From positions 248,001 through 312,000 of the forward strand of contig JAQBOZ010000027.1 in assembly GCA_028287785.1 (NCBI GenBank): 64,000 nt of DNA, given 5' to 3'. The notes below the pieces were generated by a model. That model worked only from the letters and a program-made list of their open reading frames with translations. It was not told the DNA's origin and ran no database searches. The stretch comes from Chlorobiota bacterium. Lineage in GTDB: Bacteria > Bacteroidota > Ignavibacteria > OLB7. The translations under genes and the position numbers were made by a program. Below are positions 24,799 through 33,908 of this stretch, piece after piece (within the stretch, counting starts at the first letter, position 1; every line of letters starts with the position of its first letter).

Positions 24799-26745
24799 TT
24801 AATCGTTCGGGATAACCTCAATAACCACCCCACGATTGTAAAACCGTCCTTCAGGCTTTCCATTGTCGAACGTGGTTCTGGTTTCCGTCTCGCCATTTCC
24901 CACCACCTCGAACATTGCCGTGCGCCCCAGCTTCCTCAGCTCGTCCTTCAGCACATCGCCGACCTGACCGGCACGATTTCCAGAGAGCGAGTAATTCAGA
25001 CCGGCATCGCCGATATTATCGGTATGTCCAACCACATATACCTTCGCTCCCGCATCGATCTTTGGAGCAACGGTGTTGCGGAGGAAATTTTCGTACAGTC
25101 GAACCGGATCATCCTGCCCGTAGCCAAAGATGATCGAGAACCTGCGTGCCTGTTTCGCGGGCTGTTCCCGGCGGACCAGATCGAACTCCTTCGTCTGCGT
25201 GACGCGCTGTCCGTCGTTGGTGATGGCGATCACCTGCGCGGTGAAATGCCCCTTGTCCAGCCCGTCCATGACCGCCTTCGGATCGATCCGCTGCGCCGGG
25301 TGATCGAACGGACCGTACGTCTCGCGTTTTCCCTCGCCCGTGATTACCACCTGCCACGTCTTGATCCGGGGATCGTCGTTGATATTCAACACGATATCAT
25401 TCTCCGTCGGCGACTGGTCCACCGTGTTGATATTTACCGGCGTTCCAAGCTCAGTCGGCTTCGTCACGAATTCGACGCGACGATTTTCCTCTCTGGTCAA
25501 TGGCCTGTCCGCCGCCGGCGTCCTTGCCGATCCCGATGGATTTCTCGGAACCTCGCCGTTATCCGTAATGGAAATACGCGCCGGATCGATGCCGAAATTA
25601 TTCGTCAGATAATCCTTTATTCCCTGTGCCATTGCCGCGCCATCCTTGACATCGGGAGCCGAGCCAATCAGCGTAAGCGCCGTGGCCGGATTGGCTATCA
25701 TGCGGGCACCATAGATATTCATGACGTTGTAATACACATTCATCTGCTCCGCCTTTCTCTGCGCGGCGTCGATATTGCCAACCTTGGCCGGATCGATGAC
25801 ATCGTTTTCGGAGAATTTCGATGCCTCATCCCTTGACAGCTTTTTATAGCGATCGGGAATTGCGGAGCCGGTGCTGTCGAAGAAGACGGAGGTGACGAGG
25901 GGGAAGAATTCCTCGTATTTACGTGACGTAAGGAATCGGCTTGGTGCAAGGAGCGCCAGGTTGATCAGCTCCGGGCTTGCGCCGTCGGTCAGATCTTCGG
26001 GGTCCATTATTCCGAGCTTCAGCGCCACGCCCGCGCGGACGGTGACGGTGCTCCAGATATCATCGAATTTATCCTGGCTGATCTGTGGAAACGAATGTCC
26101 TCGCTGATGGAGCATCCACGAGCCTTCGAGAAACGGCGCCAGATACCAGCGCGGGCTGCTGCTGCGTCCGCCGATCACCATATCGTATCCAAGCCCTCCG
26201 CTCAGCCCGATCGTGACCGGATTGATATCGGTGATTGTCTTATCCGGCTGTACCGCCTCCGTCGGCGCTCCCGTATAATCGAACTTTCCATCCAGGTTGA
26301 TCCCGATCAGCGGCCCGATGACCGCATAGAGATTATTGACACCCGGATTGATCCGTAAGAGTGGCTCTATGCTGAGATAGGATACTCGTGTGTCGAATTT
26401 CTTTTCGGCGGGCAGCGTGTTATCGGTGGCAATGCCGTTGCGCGCATCGTAGCTCAGGCGAAGCTGACCGCCCCACCAGCTCCGGGAATTATACTCGCCG
26501 AGAAGCGATATATAAGGCGCGATTCCACTTCCGTCAATTCCCTTGAAGAAATAGAAATTCGGAATCAATCCGGTGTCGAGACGTTGATAGCCGAGGCCGA
26601 GCATGTTATAATTGAGCCCGCCGATCAACCCGAAACGCCACCGCGCCTCCCTGCTGCCGGACTGTGCCCGCACCTGAGCGCCAGCGCTCAGCAGCAGAAG
26701 AGCGGCGCACAGAATAATTCCACGTCCTGTCCTGAAAAGGGTCAT
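24799..26745 (-). CDS. OmpA-family outer-membrane protein
   Basis: 648 residues from ATG 26,745, preceded by GGAGATAACAAGG and starting with a signal peptide (MTLFRTGRGIILCAALLLLSAGAQVRAQ). Residues about 35-230 look like an outer-membrane barrel (FGLIGGLNYNMLGLGYQ, WGGQLRLSYDAR, LYAVIGPLIGINL, ITIGLSGGLGYDM). The C-terminal 110 residues are an OmpA/MotB peptidoglycan-binding domain (VYVVGHTDNIGDAGLNYSLSGNRAGQV...FYNRGVVIEV). A second, incomplete OmpA-like part lies in the middle (about 355-440: IKDYLTNNFGIDPARISITDNGE...REENRRVEFV). It anchors the outer membrane to the wall. Single gene with its own terminator. Confidence 0.88.
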   Translation of the reverse strand: MTLFRTGRGIILCAALLLLSAGAQVRAQSGSREARWRFGLIGGLNYNMLGLGYQRLDTGLIPNFYFFKGIDGSGIAPYISLLGEYNSRSWWGGQLRLSYDARNGIATDNTLPAEKKFDTRVSYLSIEPLLRINPGVNNLYAVIGPLIGINLDGKFDYTGAPTEAVQPDKTITDINPVTIGLSGGLGYDMVIGGRSSSPRWYLAPFLEGSWMLHQRGHSFPQISQDKFDDIWSTVTVRAGVALKLGIMDPEDLTDGASPELINLALLAPSRFLTSRKYEEFFPLVTSVFFDSTGSAIPDRYKKLSRDEASKFSENDVIDPAKVGNIDAAQRKAEQMNVYYNVMNIYGARMIANPATALTLIGSAPDVKDGAAMAQGIKDYLTNNFGIDPARISITDNGEVPRNPSGSARTPAADRPLTREENRRVEFVTKPTELGTPVNINTVDQSPTENDIVLNINDDPRIKTWQVVITGEGKRETYGPFDHPAQRIDPKAVMDGLDKGHFTAQVIAITNDGQRVTQTKEFDLVRREQPAKQARRFSIIFGYGQDDPVRLYENFLRNTVAPKIDAGAKVYVVGHTDNIGDAGLNYSLSGNRAGQVGDVLKDELRKLGRTAMFEVVGNGETETRTTFDNGKPEGRFYNRGVVIEVIPND

Positions 26746-26877
26746 CCTTGTTATCTCCAATGAATAATTGATCTGAATACGTTTGATCTCGAATTGTTGT
26801 TCATGCCGTGGCATATCGCCATGACACGAGCCGGCGTTGCTGAAAAGCGGGGCCGGAATTGGTCGATAATGGGGGGA

Positions 26878-27348
26878 TCAGTGGGGGGTAACCGTCAGCG
26901 AAATAAGAGCTCTGGCATTTGCCAGCGGTCCGCATCGCAGTTGGAAATCATCATGATCGAGTGTAATGGATTCCACAAATCGTCCCGTCAGGGGATGCGA
27001 TTCCAGTGTCCTTTTCATCCACTCGCCGGCTTCAGGGGTGAATTGTCCGAGAAATGTCTCCGCCACGGCCAGCTTGGGCGCGTTTTCCATGAAGTTTGTC
27101 ACGGATATCGGGATGACAAACGAGGCGCTGGTCGGATTGGCGACCGGGCCGGAAAATGTGAGCGTTGCCTGATAGCGGTCGGAAAGGCCGCTGTAGATCG
27201 GCTCCTTTCCCTCTTCGTGATATTCTTTCATGCTGAACACGGTCCCCTGGCTGGTAAGGGTGTCGATCACCCTCTGTCGCGGAACACCAAGACCACTGCC
27301 GGCCTTTGAACCGCCGGAGCCACATCCCGCCGCTCCGATCAGCATCAT
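26878..27348 (-). CDS. Hypothetical lipoprotein
   Basis: 156 residues if it starts at one of two adjacent ATGs near 27,348 (MMLIGAAGC); the frame is open to 27,516. The hydrophobic stretch LIVVIMMLIGAAGC with a lipobox (GAAGC) marks a lipoprotein, but a longer n-region upstream (ARHIPN) may be used, so the start is uncertain. The mature part has no known family: TLTSQGTVFSMKEYHEEGKEPIYSG...TLTFSGPVANPTSASFVIPISVTNF...RFVESITLDHDDFQLRCG. It is predicted to be beta-rich. It lies about 130 bases downstream of the start of the OmpA-type gene, on the same strand but not contiguous with it. Confidence 0.5.
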   Translation of the reverse strand: MMLIGAAGCGSGGSKAGSGLGVPRQRVIDTLTSQGTVFSMKEYHEEGKEPIYSGLSDRYQATLTFSGPVANPTSASFVIPISVTNFMENAPKLAVAETFLGQFTPEAGEWMKRTLESHPLTGRFVESITLDHDDFQLRCGPLANARALISLTVTPH

Positions 27349-27516
27349 TATTACGACGATCAGATTCGGGATATGCCGGGCCTTGTCCCCTTGCTCGGGA
27401 AAATGCCGCGTATCGCTATGAATTCGACCGTCACACACTGAATAATCACCTGCGATGCCGGGATGAACGGGGCATGAAAAAATAATGCCGCACAATTTAG
27501 CCCGCGGCGACCTCAT

Positions 27517-27914
27517 GAATGCGTAACGAAATATTCCGGCCGATATGCAAACGGGAAATGCTTTGAAGGGAATGCTGTACAGATACCGTGCCGATAGTGG
27601 TTCATCGCGGAAATGGTGGCATGGCCGGTGGGAGATGGTGGCTGTTAATTCCGGTCAACGGGGAAATATCGATGCACTGGCACTTCGGATACTGCGGGGA
27701 ATGCTTTCAGGGGCTCTGAGTCATCGGAATAGCCGGACATCGTTCACGCTTTCCGCGGCATGTGCCGGCGGTGATGCCGTTGCCATCCGCGAAGAGGGGT
27801 GGCGTCCCCTTCGGCTCCGTGGGCCTGAAACGTGCCGGGGAGCGAAGGGTATCCGTCCATGGTCGATGGATGAGGATCAACCGGGGAGTGTGATGATGCC
27901 ATTCGGAGCAATCA
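27517..27914. other. Intergenic, nothing clear
   Basis: A plus-strand frame (147 residues from 27,545) lacks domain, start signal and sensible composition; I take it as non-coding. Confidence 0.45.
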
Positions 27915-28151
27915 TTATTCCCCCGGCTTTCCCGCGCCGGGTGTATCCCACTGTTTTCGACCGACGATGTGCATCGCCGCGTCGATGACGATGGTGGGAG
28001 GGAAGAAGCCCGGACCCTTGCCTCGCGCGTCGGCAAACAGCTTCCGAAGAAAATCCTCAGCCTCCTGTTCCAGTTCCAGGCTGTAGCGATGTTTTCTCGG
28101 CACCACCTCGGTGATGCTCGTGATGTTCAATTCCTTCTTCTTTTTCCCCAT
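27915..28151 (-). CDS. Small hypothetical protein
   Basis: 78 residues from ATG 28,151 (MGKKKKELNITSITEVVPRKHRYSLELEQEAEDFLRKLFADARG...IVIDAAMHIVGRKQW). The N-terminus is Lys-rich and the rest has an amphipathic helix. No family recognised; composition looks protein-like. The frame could start 10 codons earlier. Cytoplasmic; no operon partner. Confidence 0.45.
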   Translation of the reverse strand: MGKKKKELNITSITEVVPRKHRYSLELEQEAEDFLRKLFADARGKGPGFFPPTIVIDAAMHIVGRKQWDTPGAGKPGE

Positions 28152-28350
28152 CGATTCATGCCGCTCTGTTGATTGATGCACCGGCGATATTCGGCGAACT
28201 TACGGTTTCCCCGAATAACCACGCGGGTGCGATCGCGCCGTGGGGATTGTCATCGTGGCGGGGTGTGGTGGAATCGAGCGGTTGCGCTAACTTGGTCCGA
28301 TGGGATAATTTCCCCGGAATCCGTTACGCGTAACGTCGCTCAATCAATTC

Positions 28351-29112
28351 ATGGTCAGTTCCACAGCGCAGCCTCTCCACATCTTCTACCGATCGACGGG
28401 GGGGGACAACAAGAAAAATCGCCCTCCCTATTATTCCAAGATGCTCTGCCTGCGGAGTTTTCTCAGGGCGTTCACCGAGGCCGGGAGCCGTGCCAGCGTC
28501 ACGTTCATCAACGACGGGCCGATGCCGGATGACAGGCTTGAGATCATGGAAACGATCGGCGATATCGTCTCCTATCCGGGGCTGGGCAACAGCCCGTCGT
28601 ACCGTAAGACGCTGGACCTTGCGCTTGCCAAGCCGCCCGATTCCCTGATCTACTTCGCCGAGGATGATTATCTCTATACTTCTCCGGCGTTCGTGAAACT
28701 CCTTGCCGCGTTCGATGAGCTTCCACGGGTGGACTACGTTACCCTGTTCGACCATCGCGACCGATATACGCGCACCGACGACTCCCGGCGCGGCTACAGC
28801 CGGGTGTTCGTGGCCGGCGGACATCACTGGCGGACGGTGGAATCGACATGCATGACGTTCGGGGCCAGGGCGCATCGCCTGAGAAGCGACGCCTGGATTC
28901 AGCGGCTCGGCACCGTGCCGAACACCCCGCGCGACCGCGTGATCTGGCGCTGCACGCAGGGGGAGAAGGAGTTCTTCTGGAAGTTCCCGAAACGGACGCT
29001 GGTTGGTCCCGTGCCGTCGCTCGCGGCTCATATGGACCCGGAGGGGCTTCCCCCGAACATCGATTGGGAGCGGGTTGCGGGTGATGTGGAGATGGATGAT
29101 CGCTGGAGGTAA
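28351..29112 (+). CDS. Glycosyltransferase-like protein (GT-A type fold suspected)
   Basis: 253 residues. The first 60 residues (QPLHIFYRSTGGDNKKNRPPYYSKMLCLRSFLRAFTEAGSRASVTFINDGPM) followed by SLIYFAEDDYLYTSPAFVKLLAAFDE look like the start and the metal-binding EDDY (DxD-like) part of a GT-A glycosyltransferase. Later TVESTCMTFGARAHRLRSDAW and a C-terminal LVGPVPSLAAHMDPEGLPPNIDWE fit bacterial proteins annotated that way. The sugar donor and acceptor are unknown. No signal peptide. Alone on this strand, convergent with the merC-like gene. Confidence 0.6.
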   Translation: MVSSTAQPLHIFYRSTGGDNKKNRPPYYSKMLCLRSFLRAFTEAGSRASVTFINDGPMPDDRLEIMETIGDIVSYPGLGNSPSYRKTLDLALAKPPDSLIYFAEDDYLYTSPAFVKLLAAFDELPRVDYVTLFDHRDRYTRTDDSRRGYSRVFVAGGHHWRTVESTCMTFGARAHRLRSDAWIQRLGTVPNTPRDRVIWRCTQGEKEFFWKFPKRTLVGPVPSLAAHMDPEGLPPNIDWERVAGDVEMDDRWR

Positions 29113-29163
29113 ACCCCACGCCACGGGGGTGCCGTGGAGCGGGGAGCCGTCGGTACACGGAGA

Positions 29164-29697
29164 TCAGGCCTCGATTTCCGCCCCTGAATGTTTCCGTGGG
29201 GAGTGATCGCAGGCTTCGCCATGCTGGTGATCGTGCGCGTGATCGTGTTCGCAGCGCTCGCAGCCGCTGCAGAGCCGCATATTGATCCAGTGGGCGGAGG
29301 CTATCATCAACCCGGCGAACCCGGCGATATAGGGATGAAGCGTCTCGATCATCGGGGCGTGCGATTCATGGCCGAAGAAGTTGAAGACAAGGAGCATCCC
29401 ACCGGAGGCCATCATCATCAGCGCGTTCAGGCGACGGTGGAGCTTGTAGGAGCTTCCCAGGCTGATGGCGGCGATCGTGATGGATACCGCGATCATCACC
29501 AGCTCGAACGTCCCATGCGCCAGAAAGCCGAGGCCGATTGCCGGGAGTGTGCTCAGCACCAGGGGCATCGCCACGCAGTGAATAGCGCAGAGCGTGGAGG
29601 CGGAGACCCCGAGCCGGTCCAGAAGGCGCCGGTGTCGCGAGAGCGTATTGGTATTCATCATGTTCGTAGTCGGAATTGTTCGCATGCCGGGGATCAT
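29164..29697 (-). CDS. MerC-domain membrane protein
   Basis: 177 residues from ATG 29,697, which overlaps the regulator's stop (ATGA); internal ATGs (29,685 and around 29,660) give a tidier N-terminus. It has four hydrophobic segments (SASTLCAIHCVAMPLVLSTLPAIGLGF; FELVMIAVSITIAAISLG; NALMMMASGGMLLVFNFFG; IAGFAGLMIASAHWINM) with the CAIHC motif of MerC-like transporters in the first. The C-terminus is His/Cys-rich (SGCERCEHDHAHDHQHGEACDH), suggesting metal binding. Coupling with a Fur-type regulator points to zinc or another metal rather than mercury; this is inference. Confidence 0.75.
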   Translation of the reverse strand: MIPGMRTIPTTNMMNTNTLSRHRRLLDRLGVSASTLCAIHCVAMPLVLSTLPAIGLGFLAHGTFELVMIAVSITIAAISLGSSYKLHRRLNALMMMASGGMLLVFNFFGHESHAPMIETLHPYIAGFAGLMIASAHWINMRLCSGCERCEHDHAHDHQHGEACDHSPRKHSGAEIEA

Positions 29698-30119
29698 CGC
29701 CGGCAGCCGGCGCAGATGCCGTAGAACTGGAGGGAGTGCCGGATGTTCGTAAATCCGGTTGTCCGTTCAAGCGATTGTTCGATGCGATTCAGATCGCACA
29801 CATCGAGCGGGGAAGCGCTGCCGCATTCGGAGCAGACGATCATATGATGATGCTCGCGGGAGATCACCATGTACCGCCAACCCTCGTTGAATCGATCCGC
29901 GCGGGTGATCAGCCCGCATCGCTCGAGCGTTTCGAGCGTTCGGTAGATGGTAACCAGATCGATCGATCTTCCGGCATTGCCGAGCATTTCATCGATCCGG
30001 GCGGCCGACAGCGGAAGGGCCGAGCCGCTCAGCAGCTCGAACACGCTCCGGCGGGCCTGTGTTACGCGGACTCCCCGCAAGCGGAGAAGGGCATCGATCT
30101 GATCACCATCTGGTTCCAT
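29694..30119 (-). CDS. Fur-family metalloregulator, Zur-like
   Basis: 141 residues from ATG 30,119 (MEPDGDQIDALLRLRGVRVTQARRSVFELL). Winged-helix DNA-binding part: SAARIDEMLGNAGRSIDLVTIYRTLETLERCGLITR, the classical Fur signature. The metal part has EHHHMIVCSECG and a C-terminal ICAGC, giving the two CxxC pairs of the structural zinc site. It represses genes when metal is bound. A 17-bp palindrome (30,139-30,155) close upstream is a likely autoregulatory operator. The downstream merC-like gene overlaps it and is presumably co-regulated. Zur is favoured over Fur by the operator sequence; this is inference. Confidence 0.85.
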   Translation of the reverse strand: MEPDGDQIDALLRLRGVRVTQARRSVFELLSGSALPLSAARIDEMLGNAGRSIDLVTIYRTLETLERCGLITRADRFNEGWRYMVISREHHHMIVCSECGSASPLDVCDLNRIEQSLERTTGFTNIRHSLQFYGICAGCRR

Positions 30120-30138
30120 GTGCCCACAAACTACGCAC

Positions 30139-30155
30139 TTGCAAATGATTTGCAA
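30139..30155. promoter_or_regulatory. Zur-like operator
   Basis: TTGCAAATGATTTGCAA is an exact 8-1-8 inverted repeat, 20 bases upstream of the Fur/Zur start. The core AAATGATTT is shared with known Zur boxes of Actinobacteria (TGAAAATGATTTTCA). Confidence 0.7.
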
Positions 30156-30240
30156 AAAGATCCTCTCCCGACAGCGCCGCCGAGTTCGTAACGTTTGGTG
30201 AATCGGGCGGTGAGACGGGATTCCACCCCGCACAAAAATC

Positions 30241-30270
30241 TTGCCTCGATTGTTCCTCAAGAGCTATATT
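30241..30270 (+). promoter_or_regulatory. Possible promoter of rpsA
   Basis: TTGCCT, an 18-base spacer, TATATT followed by TGCGG. A matching layout lies before the porV-like gene. It implies a leader of about 350 bases. Confidence 0.45.
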
Positions 30271-30275
30271 TGCGG

Positions 30276-30626
30276 TCTTCCCCTGAAACGCCCTGTCCCA
30301 TATGGGCCGGGCGTTCATTGGAGGAACCGGCTGCCGGTTTAACAGAAATCAGTCACTTTAACCCGCACTTCTACCCGCCGCTGCCGGCATGGAAGGGATC
30401 GGTATTCCCTCCACGGCCACGGCACCTGAGCTTCGCCGGCTCATCCCGCCTGATATCGTCCATCAACCTCATCCGAGCAATCGGCCGGGGAATCGGCAGC
30501 CCGATATCTATCAGCGATGACCACCGGCCTCGGGCTCGGAGCCTCTCCCGCGAACCGAATCGGCGCCTGCCGATGCCGGCGCGATGGGGCAACAAAGGGT
30601 ATGTGTCACAATTGTCAGGAGCAATC
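30276..30626 (+). other. Long 5' leader of rpsA
   Basis: About 350 bases between the proposed promoter and the rpsA start, with no gene signal; the frame is open but its content is Pro/Arg/Ser-rich. Inverted repeats such as GAACCGGCTGCCGGTTT (30,328-30,344) could fold. An autoregulatory leader is possible. Confidence 0.4.
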
Positions 30627-32489
30627 ATGCCAGAGGAACTCGCTCTTCAAGGGAACACTCTCACGAACAACGGCACGCTGCGCCGTGGACGGAACCGGAA
30701 TTCGCGCTTCGAACGCGACAGCGACTACTCCAGTGCTGAGTATAATGATCTAGCGAAAATGTATGAGGGAACCCTCGGCGAGATCACCGAACACGAGATC
30801 GTCAAGGGACGCGTGGTTCAGGTGACCGACAGCGAGGTCTCTATCGATATCGGATTCAAGTCGGAAGGAGTGCTGCCGCGCAATGAGTTCAACAACATTG
30901 AAGATCTGAAGCCCGGTGATGAGATCGAAGTGTATCTCGAGAAGGTGGAGGATTCCGACGGCAAGCTGATCCTCAGCCGCAAGCGCGCCGACTTCATGCG
31001 CGTCTGGGAGCGGATCGTCAAGGCGTACGAGACGCAGGATGTGCTCAAGTGCACCGTCACCCGCCGCATCAAGGGCGGTCTGGTCGTCGATCTCCTCGGC
31101 GTGGAGGCCTTCCTCCCAGGGTCGCAGGTCGATGTCCGTCCGGTCCGCGATTTCGACGCGCTGATCAACCGCGAGCTGGACGTTCGCGTGGTGAAGATCA
31201 ACCACCCGAATGAGAACGTGGTGGTTTCGCACAAGGTGCTGCTCGAGGAGAACCTGGCCGGCCAGCGCGAGGAGATCCTCGGCAAGCTGGAGAAGGGCCT
31301 CGTCCTCGAAGGCGTCGTCAAGGCGATCACCGACTTCGGCGTGTTCGTCGATCTTGGCGGCGTGGACGGCCTTGTCCATATCACCGACCTCTCGTGGGGC
31401 CGCGTCAACCATCCGTCGGAAGTCGTCAAGCTGGACGAGACCATCCAGGTCGTCGTGCTGGACTTCGACGAGGAGCGCCGCCGTATCTCGCTGGGCCTCA
31501 AGCAGCTTACCCCACATCCGTGGGAGAAGATCGACGAGAAGCTCCAGGTTGGGCAGCATCTCACCGGCAAGGTTGTCTCGCTTACCGACTACGGCGCGTT
31601 CGTGGAGCTGGAGCGTGGCATCGAGGGTCTGATCCATATCTCGGAGATGTCCTGGACGCAGCACATCAAGCATCCTTCGCAGATGGTCTCGCTGGGCCAG
31701 ATGGTGGAGGTGCAGGTGCTGAACGTGGACAAGGACGAGAAGAAGATCTCGCTCGGCATGAAGCAACTCGATCCCGATCCGTGGGACGCTCTGCTTCAGA
31801 AGTACCCGGTCGGCTCGGTTCACACCGGCATCGTCCGCAACCTCGCCAACTTCGGCGTCTTTGTGGAGCTGGAGCCGGGTGTTGACGGCCTGGTCCACAT
31901 CTCGGATCTGAGCTGGACCAAGAAGCTCCGTCATCCGGGTGAGATGGTGAAGAAGGGGCAGGAGCTTCAGGTGCTGATCCTCGGGATCGACGCGGCGCAG
32001 CGCCGTATCTCGCTGGGCCACAAGCAGGTGACGCCGAACCCGTGGGAGGAGTTCACCGACGAGTATCGCGTGGGTCAGGAGACCGAGGGGAAGATCGTCA
32101 GGATCATCGACAAGGGCGTTGTCGTGGAGCTTCCGCACGGCGTGGATGGCTTTGTGCCGACCTCACAGCTTGCCTTTGCCCCGGTGAAGAACATCGCCAG
32201 CTACTTCCGCGTGGGGGACAACCTCCCGCTGAAGGTGATCGAGTTCGACAAGGAGGCCAAGAAGATCGTCCTTTCGGTGGTCGAGTCGATGAAGAACAAG
32301 GGGAACGAGGCACAGGAGGAGTACTTCCGCCTGCACCCGGTTCCGCAGTCCGGCCCGGCCGGCTCTTCAGCCCCCGAGGCCCCCGAGACGGATGCCGAGG
32401 AAATCGACCCGAACCAGTCGGTCAGCGTCGAGGAATTCTCGGCCGAGGAGAACACTCCGACCGAGGGGAACGAGAACACGGAGGCGTGA
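30627..32489 (+). CDS. rpsA: 30S ribosomal protein S1
   Basis: 620 residues from ATG 30,627 ([15 protein letters not shown]), preceded by CAGGAG. Six S1 RNA-binding domains follow one another from about residue 45 to 565, recognisable by repeated [33 protein letters not shown] segments, with the shorter first two binding the ribosome. The tail (570-620) is acidic ([30 protein letters not shown]), as in S1 of Bacteroidota/Chlorobiota. It binds mRNA and promotes translation initiation. A terminator follows directly. Confidence 0.97.
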   Translation: MPEELALQGNTLTNNGTLRRGRNRNSRFERDSDYSSAEYNDLAKMYEGTLGEITEHEIVKGRVVQVTDSEVSIDIGFKSEGVLPRNEFNNIEDLKPGDEIEVYLEKVEDSDGKLILSRKRADFMRVWERIVKAYETQDVLKCTVTRRIKGGLVVDLLGVEAFLPGSQVDVRPVRDFDALINRELDVRVVKINHPNENVVVSHKVLLEENLAGQREEILGKLEKGLVLEGVVKAITDFGVFVDLGGVDGLVHITDLSWGRVNHPSEVVKLDETIQVVVLDFDEERRRISLGLKQLTPHPWEKIDEKLQVGQHLTGKVVSLTDYGAFVELERGIEGLIHISEMSWTQHIKHPSQMVSLGQMVEVQVLNVDKDEKKISLGMKQLDPDPWDALLQKYPVGSVHTGIVRNLANFGVFVELEPGVDGLVHISDLSWTKKLRHPGEMVKKGQELQVLILGIDAAQRRISLGHKQVTPNPWEEFTDEYRVGQETEGKIVRIIDKGVVVELPHGVDGFVPTSQLAFAPVKNIASYFRVGDNLPLKVIEFDKEAKKIVLSVVESMKNKGNEAQEEYFRLHPVPQSGPAGSSAPEAPETDAEEIDPNQSVSVEEFSAEENTPTEGNENTEA

Positions 32490-32521
32490 TCTTCCCGCGG
32501 TAGAGTCTCATATTCGTAACG

Positions 32522-32566
32522 CAAAGCCCGGATCGGCCAGTTCGATCCGGGCTTTCTCTTTTTCTT
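32522..32566 (+). terminator. rpsA terminator
   Basis: AAAGCCCGGATCG, loop GCCAGTT, CGATCCGGGCTTT then CTCTTTTTCTT: a perfect 13-bp stem with a U-tract. Confidence 0.95.
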
Positions 32567-32588
32567 CGGCAAATGGCGGCTTCCGTAT

Positions 32589-32617
32589 TTGGAATGGCAC
32601 CGGCGACTTCGTATAAT
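32589..32617 (+). promoter_or_regulatory. Probable promoter of the nuo operon
   Basis: TTGGAA, 17 bases, TATAAT. It lies between the rpsA terminator and nuoA, giving a leader of about 145 bases. Confidence 0.6.
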
Positions 32618-32765
32618 TGCCGCGCTTGGGATTTAACATATTGCAACAGCACACCGCTTGTAGTTCCTTACGTAATGGGCCTCCGGTCCGTACACCGGCC
32701 CTCTTCCGGGCATTGTCGGGAAGCCAGGCCTTCCAGCCGCTTCCGGCCCCGTTTTCATCATATCC

Positions 32766-33251
32766 GTGATTGCTGCGATGCTTACTGAGTTCGGCAAGAT
32801 CTTCATCTTTTTCATCCTCGGCGCCGTGTTCGTCTCCGGCGGTTTGATCACCAACTGGGCCATCCGCCCCAGCCGGCCAACTCGCGAGAAGACCATGATC
32901 TACGAGTGCGGGGAGGATGCCGAGGGCCCTGCTCATATCAGGTTCAACATCCGCTTCTACGTCATCGCGCTCGCCTTTCTTCTCTTCGATCTCGAATTCG
33001 TTCTGCTCTTTCCCTGGGCTACCGTGTTTCGTGGTCTTGGCGCGCCGGCCTTCTGGCTCGGGATGGTCTTCATCGTGGTGCTGCTTGTGGGCGATGCCTA
33101 CCTCTGGAAGAAGGGCGATCTGGACTGGGTGCTGCCGACTCCGGTGAAGCCGGATCTGGGGACGCTGCTCACGCACGACAAGCCCCGGTTCCGTCCGGCC
33201 AAGCCCACGGTTGATACGCCCGTTCCCGCGGAGACCGCCCCGACGACCTGA
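32766..33251 (+). CDS. nuoA: NADH-quinone oxidoreductase subunit A
   Basis: 161 residues from GTG 32,766, or 157 from ATG 32,778. Three transmembrane segments ([64 protein letters not shown]) and the hallmark [32 protein letters not shown] with its conserved Cys and acidic residues. A membrane-arm subunit near the quinone site, forming the loop over it with NuoD and NuoH. The C-terminal 35 residues ([13 protein letters not shown]...PAETAPTT) are an extension beyond the usual length. First gene of the complex I cluster. Confidence 0.95.
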   Translation: MIAAMLTEFGKIFIFFILGAVFVSGGLITNWAIRPSRPTREKTMIYECGEDAEGPAHIRFNIRFYVIALAFLLFDLEFVLLFPWATVFRGLGAPAFWLGMVFIVVLLVGDAYLWKKGDLDWVLPTPVKPDLGTLLTHDKPRFRPAKPTVDTPVPAETAPTT

Positions 33252-33327
33252 CCCGTACGCCGGTTGTGTGGCGCGCCGGATGGCGCGCCGCCCGGAGGAT
33301 TGCCCGATCATCTCGAAATCACTCTCT

Positions 33328-33828
33328 ATGGGACTGCTCAATAAACTTGACAACATCGAATCGTTCGAGACGGGGAATTTCGTGTTCAGCACCGTGGAGT
33401 CGCTCCTGAACTGGGGACGCCTCAGCTCGATCTGGCAGATGGGTTTCGGTCTGGCATGCTGCGCCATCGAGTTCATGGCGGCCAATGCCTCGAACTTCGA
33501 TATGATGCGGTTCGGCGTGATCCCGCGCCCCAGCCCTCGCCACTCCGATGTCATCATCATCTCCGGCACCGTCACCCTGAAAATGGCGACCCGCGTCAAG
33601 CGGCTCTACGAGCAGATGCCCGATCCGAAGTACGTGATCTCCATGGGAAGCTGCTCCAACTGCGGCGGGCCCTACTGGGAGCATGGCTATCATGTCCTGA
33701 AGGGGGTCGATCGCGTTATCCCCGTCGATGTCTACGTACCCGGCTGTCCTCCGCGCCCCGAGGCGCTGCTGGAGGGGCTTATCCGGCTGCGCGACAAGGT
33801 TCGCCATCAGAGTCTTTCAAAAGCCTGA
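33328..33828 (+). CDS. nuoB: NADH-quinone oxidoreductase subunit B
   Basis: 166 residues from ATG 33,328 ([20 protein letters not shown]). Ligands of the N2 [4Fe-4S] cluster are all present: C44-C45 ([10 protein letters not shown]), C109 (MGSCSNCGG) and C140 (VPGCPPRPE). It passes electrons from the FeS chain to quinone. Standard length. It is followed 80 bases later by nuoC. Confidence 0.97.
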   Translation: MGLLNKLDNIESFETGNFVFSTVESLLNWGRLSSIWQMGFGLACCAIEFMAANASNFDMMRFGVIPRPSPRHSDVIIISGTVTLKMATRVKRLYEQMPDPKYVISMGSCSNCGGPYWEHGYHVLKGVDRVIPVDVYVPGCPPRPEALLEGLIRLRDKVRHQSLSKA

Positions 33829-33908
33829 ACGGCCGATGATCACGGTGTACGATGAACCCGGCCACGCGGCTTCCTGCCCGGCCCTCTCCTTCGCATTCAA
33901 TTCCTGAT

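Noticed and set aside
27545-27988. 147-codon plus-strand frame as a gene
   Set aside because: Composition, absence of domain and start signal, and overlap with a better minus-strand ORF.
30750-32138. 462-codon minus-strand frame opposite rpsA
   Set aside because: It mirrors the third-position GC bias of rpsA; its product is an Asp/His/Leu-rich low-information sequence with no domain, and rpsA is certain.
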